A DNA stretch of 64,000 bases, taken from the NCBI GenBank assembly GCA_902574525.1, contig CACGNQ010000001.1:1-64000 (forward strand), read 5' to 3'. The notes under the pieces were generated by a model, which was given only the letters and a program-made list of their open reading frames with translations, was not told where the DNA came from and did no database searches. Source of the stretch: an uncultured Pelagibacteraceae bacterium. Lineage in GTDB: Bacteria; Pseudomonadota; Alphaproteobacteria; Pelagibacterales; Pelagibacteraceae. Below are positions 53,476 to 62,808 of the stretch, piece after piece. The position numbers and the translations under genes are program-made. Position 1 is the first letter of the stretch, and each line of letters begins with the position of its first letter.

Positions 53476-54891
53476 TTATTTTATTTCTGGTTTTATTTTT
53501 GAATAATTGAACATTTGTTCGTATTTTCTAGCAAATGCAAGTACTTTTAAATCGTCATTCTTTTTTCCAATTATCTGCATACCCATTGGCAGTTTATTTT
53601 TATTAAAACCAACTGGAACTGTTATAGTGGGTAATTCTAAAAGACTTGATAATATAAAAACTTCAATCCATCGATGATAAGTATCTAAATTAAAATCATT
53701 TATTTTTTCTGGGTAATTTAATTCTTTTTTAAATGGAAATACTTGTGCAGATGGCAAAGCTAAAAAATCGTAATCTTTAAAGATCTGTTCTATATCATCC
53801 ATGCACCTCTTTCTTTTTTCAATCGCAATATTGATGTCATTTTCCCTAATATTTTTCCCCCTTTTGTACTCCCAAATTGCCTGATATGTCATTTCATCGA
53901 TATCTTTTATATCCATGCTTCCAATATCCATAAATATACTTTTTGATCTAAATGTTAACCACGAGTTCCATAGATCATGAGTGTTAATACTTGGTTTCAA
54001 AAAATCTATTTTTACATTGTGCTTATTTAATTCGCTCAGTTTTTTTTCACAGATTTCTAAAATTTCGTTTTCAAACTTATAACTACCATTAACATCAGAT
54101 AACCATCCTATTTTAATATTTTTTAATTCTGTGTCATTTATTTCAACATTGTTAAAATTAGATTTTAGGTTGAAAGAGTACGGATCCAAATTGTGTCTTC
54201 CAGTTACACTATCTAAAATAATTGTCATATCGTCTGGTGTTCTAGATAAAAAACCAGGAGTAGTTAAAATAGGAATATTTTTTTGATTATCTGATCTAGC
54301 TGAAGCAATAACTCCAGGGGTTGGTCTAAAACCGTATATATTAGAATATGCTGCTGGATTCCTGCATGAACCCATTTGATCTGTACCATCAGCAAAGGGA
54401 ATTAATTGAGCAGCAACTGCTGAGCTTGCCCCACCACTTGAACCACCAGCAGACTTGCTTAAATCATAAACATTCGAGGTTGGACCAAAAAGTCTATTAA
54501 TTGTATGTCCTCCTATCCCAAGTTCAGCTGTATTAGTTTTTCCAATTATGATCGCGCCGTTTTCAATTAGTTTATCTACAAAAAAAGAATTTTTATTTGG
54601 AAAATAATCTTTGTACCCTTTAAAGCCGTATGTTGTTTGAATTCCAACAACATCACTTAAATCTTTAATTGCTAACGGTAATCCAAACAAAGATTTATTT
54701 TTATCCTTTTGATTATCTTTTTTTTTAGCTTCTTCTAAAATTTTTTCAGTCTCTTTTAAAAGAATAATTGCATTTAATTTTGGATTGTATTTTTCAATCC
54801 TTGCAATATAAAATTCTACAACTTCTTTTACTGATATTTGTTTTAACTGAATTAATTTAATAATTTCAGATACATTTTTATTTTCTAGCAT
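53476..54891 (-). CDS. amidase (amidase signature family)
   Basis: This 471-residue amidase-signature hydrolase has a visible Ser-cisSer-Lys triad: the Lys in LPLAIKDLSDV (about residue 75) and the serines in the Gly/Ser-rich KSAGGSSGGASSAVAA (about residues 144-159). The C-terminal TITVPVGFNKNKLPMGMQIIG is typical. These enzymes hydrolyse small amides. The substrate is unknown. It is preceded 5 bases upstream by the iron alcohol dehydrogenase gene and followed 3 bases later by the EamA transporter gene, suggesting a three-gene catabolic operon. Confidence 0.9.
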   Translation of the reverse strand: MLENKNVSEIIKLIQLKQISVKEVVEFYIARIEKYNPKLNAIILLKETEKILEEAKKKDNQKDKNKSLFGLPLAIKDLSDVVGIQTTYGFKGYKDYFPNKNSFFVDKLIENGAIIIGKTNTAELGIGGHTINRLFGPTSNVYDLSKSAGGSSGGASSAVAAQLIPFADGTDQMGSCRNPAAYSNIYGFRPTPGVIASARSDNQKNIPILTTPGFLSRTPDDMTIILDSVTGRHNLDPYSFNLKSNFNNVEINDTELKNIKIGWLSDVNGSYKFENEILEICEKKLSELNKHNVKIDFLKPSINTHDLWNSWLTFRSKSIFMDIGSMDIKDIDEMTYQAIWEYKRGKNIRENDINIAIEKRKRCMDDIEQIFKDYDFLALPSAQVFPFKKELNYPEKINDFNLDTYHRWIEVFILSSLLELPTITVPVGFNKNKLPMGMQIIGKKNDDLKVLAFARKYEQMFNYSKIKPEIK

Positions 54892-54896
54892 CTGCC

Positions 54897-56090
54897 CTAA
54901 CGAGCTTTTTTAATACTTTTTAAAGTTAGTTGTTCAACCTCTTCTAAAGTTGCTTTTTTAGGGTTTTGACCATATGCCTGGTCGAGCATAGATTTTTTGG
55001 CAATTCTTTTGTATGAGTCCTCAGGTACACCAATTTCATTTAATCCTCTTGGTATGTTGAGTTCATCTAACATTTTATTTAAATTTTCTTTAAAACCATT
55101 TACAGAATGATCATCAAATTGCATCGCTTCTGACATTCGTTGAACTTTTTCCTCTAACCCAGGTAAATTATATTCCATTACTGTTGGTAGAATTATTGCA
55201 TTTGTAAGTCCATGGTGGGTATTGTATTCTGCACCTACCATATGAGATATTGCGTGAACTAGTCCTAACCCTTTCAAAAACGCTATCCCTCCTAAGTAAG
55301 AACCTATAATCATTCCCCCTCTAGCTACTAAATTGTCTGGTTCATTTACAGCTAACTTCAATGATTTTGAAATCAGATTTAAGCTTTCCAATGCAGAGCC
55401 ATCGCATAACGGATGAAACATCGGTACACTATAACCTTCAATCGCATGAATCATCGCATCGACACCAGTCCATGCTGTTAAGTTTGCTGGTAACTTTAAA
55501 GTTAATTCTGGATCAACTAATGCTAAACAAGGTCTAGCATCTGGATGCCATAAACAAAATTTCATTCCTTTTTTGGTATCAGTAACCATAGCAGTTATTT
55601 CTGTTTCAGCGCCCGTTCCAGAAGTTGTTGGTATAGTTATTAGTTTTGGAAAAGGATTCTTTCCTTTAAGGTCTCTTGGAACTTTATCTAAAAATTCAAA
55701 ATCCCATAAAGGAATCCCGCTATTAACTGTTAAGGATATTGCCTTGCCCCCATCCATAGCACTGCCTCCTCCAATAGCAATTATACCATCATGGCTTCCG
55801 TCTCTAAATTTTTTACATCCACCCTCTATTTCATCATCTCTAGGATTGGGTGATATGTTGGAATAAATATTTGATTTTATTTTAGAATCTAAAAGTAAAT
55901 TTTGTAGATCACTTATAAAGGGTAAATTTATACTTCCACTATCTGTTACAATTAAAACGTTTTGAATATTAAAATTTTTACAAAAATTCCCAATTTCTTT
56001 AAATCTTCCTGGTCCATATGCAGTAAATGTTGGAAAGGTCCAATCCTGAGCTCCTAATAAATCAGTTTTGTTAAGTTTAAAATTTTGCAT
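54897..56090 (-). CDS. iron-containing alcohol dehydrogenase
   Basis: This 397-residue group III alcohol dehydrogenase has the NAD-binding glycine motif AIGGGSAMDGGKAI, TIPTTSGTGAETEI, and metal-ligand histidines in AMIHAIEGY and GLVHAISHMVGAEYNTHHGLTNAI. Relatives oxidise or reduce short alcohols, 4-hydroxybutyrate or similar. It is the first gene of the alcohol dehydrogenase-amidase-transporter group on the minus strand and is divergent from another DMT transporter. The substrate is not evident. Confidence 0.9.
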   Translation of the reverse strand: MQNFKLNKTDLLGAQDWTFPTFTAYGPGRFKEIGNFCKNFNIQNVLIVTDSGSINLPFISDLQNLLLDSKIKSNIYSNISPNPRDDEIEGGCKKFRDGSHDGIIAIGGGSAMDGGKAISLTVNSGIPLWDFEFLDKVPRDLKGKNPFPKLITIPTTSGTGAETEITAMVTDTKKGMKFCLWHPDARPCLALVDPELTLKLPANLTAWTGVDAMIHAIEGYSVPMFHPLCDGSALESLNLISKSLKLAVNEPDNLVARGGMIIGSYLGGIAFLKGLGLVHAISHMVGAEYNTHHGLTNAIILPTVMEYNLPGLEEKVQRMSEAMQFDDHSVNGFKENLNKMLDELNIPRGLNEIGVPEDSYKRIAKKSMLDQAYGQNPKKATLEEVEQLTLKSIKKAR

Positions 56091-56126
56091 ATTTATTTAA
56101 AAATTTATACTAATTTACAAAAATAA

Positions 56127-57059
56127 ATGAAAATCGCAAAAGAAAAAGCAGATTTCAAAAAAACTATATTAGCAATTGTTACAATGCTTTTAGGAGTAGT
56201 TTGTGTAGATCTATACTTAGTTGTAATAAGATTAATAGGTAGTGACTATTCTGTGCTTAAATTAGCTGTATTTAGAAATTTTTTTGCAATTATACCCTTG
56301 CTTGTTTTGCTGTTGATTTCTAAAGAATACAGCACACTTTTTAAAAATATAAATAAGAAATTTTTATCTCTTTGTTGTTTTAGAGGTTTATGCTTTTTAG
56401 CGATGAATATATTTATTTTTATCTCTGTAATAAATGTTGAATTTGCAACCGCTATGACATTAACGTTTTCTTCACCATTTTTTATTGTAATACTCTCAAT
56501 AATTTTTCTACAAGATAAAGTTGGTATTTACAGATGGTCAGCGATTATAATTGGATTTATTGGAGTAGTATTAATCTTAAGACCCACAAGTGAAATATTT
56601 AATTTTTTTTCAATCTTTTCAATATTAACAGCTTTTGCATGGGGTGTTACGGTAATGATATTAAAATTCATTCCACCAAATTTTTCAACATCAAAAATAC
56701 AGTTTTATACTTTAATCTTTAATGTAATTGGTGCATTGACGTTATTTATTATTTTATCAAATGATTTTACTGTTAATTCGATGAAGGATTTAATGTTAAT
56801 GGTTTTAACTGGAATACTAGGGGGTACCGCTGCAATATTATTTGTATATGCTTATAGACTAATCTCATTAAGCAAACTTGCCTCTTTTGAATATTTTGGA
56901 ATCCCCTCCTCTTTTTTATTAGGATGGATTTTTTTTAACGAAGCACCTTGGTCTCAGCTTTTTCCAGGAGTCTTATTAATTGTGTTTGCAGGTTTTATAA
57001 TTATATGGAGAGACGCGCAAAAAAATAAACCTATAAAAGGAAGTAAAAAATTTTATTAA
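56127..57059 (+). CDS. DMT/EamA family transporter
   Basis: This 310-residue protein has ten predicted helices in two EamA repeats, with RWSAIIIGFIGVVLILRP at the end of the first repeat and a basic tail. It is close in style to the EamA protein at 62809 (shared RWSAI.VGFIGV block), so the two are probably paralogues. It is divergent from the alcohol dehydrogenase gene and abuts the convergent proV stop with no gap. Substrate unknown. Confidence 0.86.
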   Translation: MKIAKEKADFKKTILAIVTMLLGVVCVDLYLVVIRLIGSDYSVLKLAVFRNFFAIIPLLVLLLISKEYSTLFKNINKKFLSLCCFRGLCFLAMNIFIFISVINVEFATAMTLTFSSPFFIVILSIIFLQDKVGIYRWSAIIIGFIGVVLILRPTSEIFNFFSIFSILTAFAWGVTVMILKFIPPNFSTSKIQFYTLIFNVIGALTLFIILSNDFTVNSMKDLMLMVLTGILGGTAAILFVYAYRLISLSKLASFEYFGIPSSFLLGWIFFNEAPWSQLFPGVLLIVFAGFIIIWRDAQKNKPIKGSKKFY

Positions 57060-58106
57060 TTAAGATTTAGATTTCATTGATTTCATAACGATTGATCTGT
57101 CAATTTCACCTAACAAGTTTCCAGTTTCGTTACATATTACAGGATAACTTTTATCTGTATCCACTAATTTATCAATCAAAGTTTCAATTTTTAGGTTATC
57201 CATAATACAATCTGTCTTTTTTGAAAATAAATTTTTAGTTTCATCACAACATTCTTTTCTCATAACCTTACCTGCACTTAAAACTTTGTATTTTGGAACA
57301 TCTTCACAGAAATCTTTAACATATTGATCTTTAGGGTTAGCAACTATTTCTTCTGGTGTTCCAACTTGTGAAACTTCACCATCTTTCATTATTGCAATAT
57401 GATCTCCCATTTTGATTGCTTCCAAAAAATCATGCGTTATAAAAACCATAGTCCTTTGAAGCTTTTCTTGAATTTTTAAAAGTTCGTCTTGCATCTCTCT
57501 TCTTATCAATGGATCTAATGCTGAAAATGGTTCATCAAAAATTAAAATTTCTGGATCTACCGCTAGTGCTCTCGCTAGCCCTACCCTTTGTTGCATACCA
57601 CCTGAGAGTTCTCTAGGGTAATTATTTTCCCAACCATCTAAGCCTACCATTTTCAAAACTTCCATAGATTTTTCTAATCTAATCTCTTTTTTTGTACCTC
57701 TTACCTCCAGTCCATATCCTATATTTTCTACTACAGTTCTATGTGGAAAGAGTCCAAAATGTTGAAAAACCATACTCATTTTATTTCTTCTTAATTCTAA
57801 TAAATCTCTTGAACTCATATTAGTAACATCAACATCGTCCATTTTAACAGTGCCAGATGTTGGTTCAATTAATCTTGAAATACATCTAACTAAAGTAGAT
57901 TTTCCACTTCCAGATAGTCCCATTACTACAAAAGTTTCGCCTTTTTGAATTGAAAAACTTACATCTCTTACTGCCACAACATGACCGGTCTTTTCTTGTA
58001 TTTGTTTAATTGATAAACTTTTATCTAGATTTTTTATTATTCTTTTCTCATCTGGCCCAAATAATTTCCAAATATTTGTACAAGTAATTTTTTGGTCTGA
58101 ATTCAT
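57060..58106 (-). CDS. proV: glycine betaine ABC transporter ATP-binding protein
   Basis: This 348-residue ProV/OpuAA-type ATPase starts with TCTNIWKLFGPDEKRII. It has Walker A GLSGSGKST, signature LSGGMQQRVGLARAL, Walker B ILIFDEPFSALDPL and switch His FITHD. The C-terminal region (about residues 265-348) is a CBS-like sensor domain with Cys in KECCDE and DCIMD, ending YPVICNETGNLLGEIDRSIVMK. It is divergent from proW across 82 bases, completing the betaine importer. Confidence 0.92.
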   Translation of the reverse strand: MNSDQKITCTNIWKLFGPDEKRIIKNLDKSLSIKQIQEKTGHVVAVRDVSFSIQKGETFVVMGLSGSGKSTLVRCISRLIEPTSGTVKMDDVDVTNMSSRDLLELRRNKMSMVFQHFGLFPHRTVVENIGYGLEVRGTKKEIRLEKSMEVLKMVGLDGWENNYPRELSGGMQQRVGLARALAVDPEILIFDEPFSALDPLIRREMQDELLKIQEKLQRTMVFITHDFLEAIKMGDHIAIMKDGEVSQVGTPEEIVANPKDQYVKDFCEDVPKYKVLSAGKVMRKECCDETKNLFSKKTDCIMDNLKIETLIDKLVDTDKSYPVICNETGNLLGEIDRSIVMKSMKSKS

Positions 58107-58188
58107 CTTAAAATTTATAATTTAATGTTTAAATACACAATATTTTACTTTAAAAGTAAATTTAATTATTTTATTTTTGTTTGTAAAT

Positions 58189-60303
58189 ATGTCTAGTAGT
58201 AACGAAATATTAGGAAAATCAAATCAATCGAAAAATATAATAACTTATTCAATTATCGGTATAGTTTTTTTAATAGCATTGTGGTTGTCTTCTCAAAGTG
58301 AGGGTCCATCTAAGTTTCCAAAGTTTGTAACAGACGAATTTACTTTCACAGCATGGGTTAATGAGGGAGAAGATTTTTTAAAAAAAAATTATAGATGGAT
58401 GACCAAAATCATAGCTGGTTACATTAAAGCTAGCTATTATTTTGTAGAAGATTTTTTACTTGAATCACCTTGGCTTTTAATTGCGGCGATTATCTTTTTA
58501 CCATGTATTATTGCTGGAGGCCTAAAATTAGGACTCTACTCTTTATTTGTAATCTATTTCTGGGGAGCTACGGGAATGTGGGAGCCTTCACTCCAAACAG
58601 TTGCATTGATGGGTTTGTCTGTCCTTCTTTGCGTTTTTTTTGGATTTATATTGGGAGTTTTATGTTCACAAAGCGATAGATTTGAAAATTTTATGAAACC
58701 AGTTTTAGATACAATGCAGGTTATGCCTGCTTTTGTTTATCTATTTCCTGCTTTATTTTTTTTTGGTATCGGCGGAGCGCCAGCGATTCTTGCAACTATG
58801 ATTTATGCTATGCCTCCAATTATAAGATTAACCAATACTGGTATAAGACAGGTGCCTGCTCAAACTATAGAAAGTGCAACTTCTTTTGGTTCAAATAAAC
58901 TACAACTTTTATTTAAAATTAAAATTCCATTATCTTTGCCAAGTATAATGATGGGTATCAATCAGGTTATAATGATGGCTCTTGCACTTGTTGTTTTAGC
59001 TTGTTTTATTGGTGCAGAAGGAATTGGGGGACAAGTATGGCAGGCTATTAGACGATTAGATGTTGGTTGGGCTATGGAAGGAGGTTTGTGTATATTATTT
59101 ATGGCGATAATGTTTGATAGATTTAGTTCAGCATTTAGTAAAACTGAAGAAAGACTTCCATCAGATGTTCAAAAATTTTATTTACTTCCCCAAGGATGGG
59201 CAAAATATACACTAGCAAGAATTATAGAAAAGCCTTTAAGCATTATTCAAGGGCTTACAAAATATATTTGTATATTTATTACTAATTTAATTGCATATTT
59301 TTTTAAATCTTTATTCTTCATATTCAACAAAAGGTCTGCAGAAAACATCAAAGAGTTTATAGGTAAAAGATATTATATTATTCCATCCTTTATAGTCTTC
59401 TTTGTAATAAGCTTAGTTGATACATACTTGATAAATATTGGTACATTCCCTGAAGAATGGCGACTATCAATTAGACAACCAATAACAAATGCTGTTGAAA
59501 GTTTGACAGTTAATCCGGGCTTCATTGCTTTCACGAAAGGTTTAAGAGCATTTGTATATCTAAATTTATTAAGACCATTAGATGTTTTTTTAACTCATAT
59601 ACCTTGGTGGTACACCATGGCTATATTTGTTGCATTGGGATACATTACGGTTGGAATAAGATTTGCATTTATAACAGCTCTATTGTTACTCTTTATTGGA
59701 GCGTGTGGAATTTGGTCCCACTCAATGATCACTCTATCTTCGGTTTTGGTTTCAGTTGCTTTATGTTTCGTTATTGGAGTTCCACTTGGAATAATAGCAT
59801 CTTATAATGAGAGATTTAGGAATATTCAAAATGTTGTGTTAGATGCAATGCAAACACTTCCTTACTTCTGCTATTTAATTCCTGTTCTAATGTTTTTTGG
59901 TGGTGGTATTGTATCTGCAGTTCTAGCAACTGTTATTTATTCTATCCCTCCAATAATAAGATTAACTTCATTAGGTTTAACTCAAGTATCAGGATCATAT
60001 TCGGAAGTTTCTAGATCATTTGGAGGTACGCTAATACAAACCTTAAATAAAGTTAAATTTCCATTGGCAGTTCCAAGTTTAGTAATAGGTTTTAATCAAA
60101 CTGTTATAATGGCATTTGCTATGCAAATAGTAACTCCACTTATTGGAGGAAAAGGTCTAGGTTTAGAAGTATTTAATGGTCTAGCTAGATCCGATACTGG
60201 AAGAGGTCTTGCAGCAGGAATAGGTATTGTACTCTTAGCTATTATTATAGACAGAATTTCTCTAGCTTGGACAAAGAAGCAAAGAGAAGCCCTAGGATTA
60301 TAG
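58189..60303 (+). CDS. proW: glycine betaine ABC permease, tandem fused ProW domains
   Basis: This protein of about 704 residues (ATG at 58189; a TTG at 58177 is possible) contains two complete ProW-type permease domains joined by a membrane-spanning linker. Each has the same block: DTMQVMPAFVYLFPALFFFG with MIYAMPPIIRLTNTGIRQVP in the first, and DAMQTLPYFCYLIPVLMFFG with VIYSIPPIIRLTSLGLTQVS in the second. Each block is followed by an EAA-type loop (ESATSFGSNK and SEVSRSFGGT). One chain could therefore supply both halves of the transporter. It is followed by the binding-protein gene. Confidence 0.92.
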   Translation: MSSSNEILGKSNQSKNIITYSIIGIVFLIALWLSSQSEGPSKFPKFVTDEFTFTAWVNEGEDFLKKNYRWMTKIIAGYIKASYYFVEDFLLESPWLLIAAIIFLPCIIAGGLKLGLYSLFVIYFWGATGMWEPSLQTVALMGLSVLLCVFFGFILGVLCSQSDRFENFMKPVLDTMQVMPAFVYLFPALFFFGIGGAPAILATMIYAMPPIIRLTNTGIRQVPAQTIESATSFGSNKLQLLFKIKIPLSLPSIMMGINQVIMMALALVVLACFIGAEGIGGQVWQAIRRLDVGWAMEGGLCILFMAIMFDRFSSAFSKTEERLPSDVQKFYLLPQGWAKYTLARIIEKPLSIIQGLTKYICIFITNLIAYFFKSLFFIFNKRSAENIKEFIGKRYYIIPSFIVFFVISLVDTYLINIGTFPEEWRLSIRQPITNAVESLTVNPGFIAFTKGLRAFVYLNLLRPLDVFLTHIPWWYTMAIFVALGYITVGIRFAFITALLLLFIGACGIWSHSMITLSSVLVSVALCFVIGVPLGIIASYNERFRNIQNVVLDAMQTLPYFCYLIPVLMFFGGGIVSAVLATVIYSIPPIIRLTSLGLTQVSGSYSEVSRSFGGTLIQTLNKVKFPLAVPSLVIGFNQTVIMAFAMQIVTPLIGGKGLGLEVFNGLARSDTGRGLAAGIGIVLLAIIIDRISLAWTKKQREALGL

Positions 60304-60405
60304 AAAAAAGTCATTAGATCAGAAATTAAGCCATTTTTTACCCGGTTTACATCTATATAACTTTTGAACTACAATGCTCTTTTAATTTTTAGAGGAGGAA
60401 ACTTA

Positions 60406-61416
60406 ATGAAATTAACTAAAACAATCTCAGCACTATTATTATCTTTAGTGCTTCTTGTAGGTAGTTTAGGGCAAGCGAACGCTGCTAAAAGACTACATGC
60501 AGCTATTGCTGACTGGACAGGTGGTATAATCACTTGTGAAGTTGCTGTAGCAATTCTTGAAAGAGAATATGGATACAAAGTAAAACAAACAGTATTTCCA
60601 TCAGGAACTGGTTTATGGGAAGCAATTGCAGCAGGAGAACTTGATTTTGCTTGCGAAAGCTGGCCAAGTTATGCTGAAGCGGATTCTGTTATGTTAAATG
60701 AAGATCTAATTTATGAAGGTAAAGTAGTTGGATCTTACAGCGGTGATGGAAGTGTTGATCTTTTAGGTACGTCTGGAATTATCGGATTATCTGATTATTG
60801 GATTCCAAGATACGCTGCTGAAGAGTTTGGTATCAAAACTTGGAAAGATTTAAATAAACACAAAGCTAAATTTGCTACTATTGAAACTGGAAGCAGAGGT
60901 AGACTTATTGGATGTCCTGTAGCTGGTTGGAACTGTCATGACCAAAAAAGACTTGATCTATTGGGAATAGATTTCCAAGCAGATGAACTAGGTACTGAAG
61001 CTGCAGCAATTGCAGAAGCAAAAGCAGCTTACATGAGAAAAGAACCTTTTATGTTATACCTTTGGTCACCTCATTGGTTCTTTGGTGAGTTTGACATGGT
61101 AGGAGTTCAACTTCCTGAGCACAAAGTTTGTGACCCTGATACATTTACTGAAGCAGGTAACTGGAAAGATTGTGGAACAAAAGGATGGCCAGCAACTGGT
61201 TGGGCGAAGGATTATACAATGAATTATGGTAATCCAGCGACTTTTGCTAAATCAGAACATGCTGATGCTAAGAAATTCTTTGAAAACATGTCTTTACAAA
61301 ATATTGATCAAGCTAAAATGTTAGTTGAAGTTGATATTAAGAAAAGACCAGTAAAAGAAGTTGTTAAAGAGTGGTTAGACAACAATCCAGATAAGTGGAA
61401 GCCTTGGCTAAAATAA
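60406..61416 (+). CDS. proX: glycine betaine-type ABC substrate-binding protein
   Basis: This 336-residue periplasmic protein starts at the ATG at 60406, preceded by a strong AGGAGG. An upstream TTG would extend the N terminus before the signal peptide and is unlikely. Signal peptide is MKLTKTISALLLSLVLLVGSLGQANA. The mature part has OpuAC-type segments: AAIADWTGGIITCEVAVAIL, ELDFACESWPSYAE, and Trp-rich stretches (WSPHWFF, WKDCGTKGWPATGW) suited to an aromatic box for quaternary ammonium. It ends at a strong terminator, so proW-proX form one unit. Confidence 0.9.
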   Translation: MKLTKTISALLLSLVLLVGSLGQANAAKRLHAAIADWTGGIITCEVAVAILEREYGYKVKQTVFPSGTGLWEAIAAGELDFACESWPSYAEADSVMLNEDLIYEGKVVGSYSGDGSVDLLGTSGIIGLSDYWIPRYAAEEFGIKTWKDLNKHKAKFATIETGSRGRLIGCPVAGWNCHDQKRLDLLGIDFQADELGTEAAAIAEAKAAYMRKEPFMLYLWSPHWFFGEFDMVGVQLPEHKVCDPDTFTEAGNWKDCGTKGWPATGWAKDYTMNYGNPATFAKSEHADAKKFFENMSLQNIDQAKMLVEVDIKKRPVKEVVKEWLDNNPDKWKPWLK

Positions 61417-61438
61417 AACTTTTTAAATATTAAAAATT

Positions 61439-61468
61439 AAAGGCCCTTTTTTAAAGGGCCTTTTTTTT
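61439..61468 (+). terminator. rho-independent terminator after proX
   Basis: AAGGCCCTTT and AAAGGGCCTT form a perfect 10-bp stem with a TTT loop, followed by a run of T. It lies about 23 bases after the proX stop and immediately before the SDR gene. Confidence 0.92.
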
Positions 61469-61471
61469 ATT

Positions 61472-62260
61472 ATGGTAAATCAATCTTTAAAAAATAAAAA
61501 AATTATAATATCAGCAGGGGCCTCCGGGATCGGATTAGCTACAGTAAAAGTTTGTTTAGACAGAGGTGCCACAGTTTTTGTGAGTGATATAAATGAAAAA
61601 TATATCAATAAACTTAAAAAAAATTCAAAAATTAATAAAAAACTATTTGTCTTTAATTGTGATGCTTCAGATGAATATCAAGTAGTAAATTTATTTGAAA
61701 AAATTAGAAAAAAAACTCCGAAAATAGATTGTCTAATAAACAATGTTGGAATAGCGGGTCCAACAGGAACAATGGATAATTTATCCTCATCAGAATGGGA
61801 AAATACTTTAAGAGTAAATGTGTTTAGTCATTTTTATTTTAATAAGCTTGCGATCCCTATGCTAAAGAAGAATAAAGGTGGATCAATTATTAATATTTCT
61901 TCTGGAGCAGGCATAATGGGCTTTCCATTAAGATCACCTTATGCAGCAAGTAAATGGGCTATAATTGGTATGACTAAAACTTTATCAATGGAACTTGGAA
62001 AATTTAAAATTAGAGTTAATGCGTTATGTCCAGGAACAATTAAGGGTGATAGAATGGTTAGGGTAGCAAAAGATAAAGCTAAACATTTAAAGATTTCAAA
62101 AAAATCTATCGAGAAAGAATTCATATCTATGGCCTCTATGAACTGCTGGATTTATGAAAGTGATATTGGAAAAATGTGTAGTTTCTTAATTTCAGATGAT
62201 GCTGCAAGAATCTCCGGGCAAGTAATCGGTGTAGATGGTGATGCTATTAGATTACATTAG
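61472..62260 (+). CDS. short-chain dehydrogenase/reductase
   Basis: This 262-residue classical SDR has the cofactor motif SAGASGIGLATVKVCLDRGA with VSDIN (Asp, favouring NAD), NNVGIAGPTG, and the catalytic Ser, Tyr and Lys in INISSGAGIMG and SPYAASKWAIIGM. It starts 4 bases after the terminator, so it needs its own promoter or read-through. The thioesterase gene follows 36 bases later. Since CdhB-like thioesterases partner a carnitine dehydrogenase, and one known D-carnitine dehydrogenase is an SDR, it is a candidate for the missing carnitine-oxidising step. Confidence 0.88.
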   Translation: MVNQSLKNKKIIISAGASGIGLATVKVCLDRGATVFVSDINEKYINKLKKNSKINKKLFVFNCDASDEYQVVNLFEKIRKKTPKIDCLINNVGIAGPTGTMDNLSSSEWENTLRVNVFSHFYFNKLAIPMLKKNKGGSIINISSGAGIMGFPLRSPYAASKWAIIGMTKTLSMELGKFKIRVNALCPGTIKGDRMVRVAKDKAKHLKISKKSIEKEFISMASMNCWIYESDIGKMCSFLISDDAARISGQVIGVDGDAIRLH

Positions 62261-62296
62261 GTCTTTGAATTATGATGATGTATTAATAAGAGTCAA

Positions 62297-62767
62297 ATGA
62301 CAATAAAGATTTCGACAGAAACAATTAAGAAAGAATGGACTGATTATAATGGTCATATGAATGTAGCATATTACATTCTTATCTTTGACCAAAATGCTGC
62401 TGAAACGCTGATGACGAAACTTAATATGGGTGAAAAATCAGCTTTAGAAACTAATAAAAGTACAATGGTGGTAGAATCTCATATTACTTATAATCAAGAA
62501 TTAATTGAGGGTGATGAAGTTGAATTAAATCTAATTCATTTTGATCATGATAAAAAAAGAATTCAGTACAAATTTGAGATGATACACAAAGAAAAAAAAT
62601 ATTTAGCTTCTACAATTGAAGTCTTAGCTCTCTATGTTGATTTAAAGGAAAGAAAAGTTGCTGAATTTGAAGAAGAAAAAGTAAAACTAATGGCAAAATT
62701 TATAAGTGAAAATAAAGAGACTTTTAAAAGCGAAAATCTTATATTTTCTAGTAAATTAAAAAAATAA
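62297..62767 (+). CDS. hot-dog fold thioesterase, CdhB (betainyl-CoA) type candidate
   Basis: This 156-residue acyl-CoA thioesterase-fold protein opens with KKEWTDYNGHMNVAYYILIFDQNA, the active-site helix region with Asp in DYNGHMN. VESHITYNQELIEGDEVEL and IQYKFEMIHKEKKYLAST follow. This matches the carnitine-pathway thioesterase CdhB and the thioesterase domain fused to some L-carnitine dehydrogenases, which release glycine betaine from betainyl-CoA. A BKACE that could make betainyl-CoA is at 46536. A general 4-hydroxybenzoyl-CoA-like thioesterase is the alternative. Confidence 0.83.
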   Translation: MTIKISTETIKKEWTDYNGHMNVAYYILIFDQNAAETLMTKLNMGEKSALETNKSTMVVESHITYNQELIEGDEVELNLIHFDHDKKRIQYKFEMIHKEKKYLASTIEVLALYVDLKERKVAEFEEEKVKLMAKFISENKETFKSENLIFSSKLKK

Positions 62768-62808
62768 TTCTATTATTTTAAAATTATACTTTTATATAGG
62801 CGCAATTA

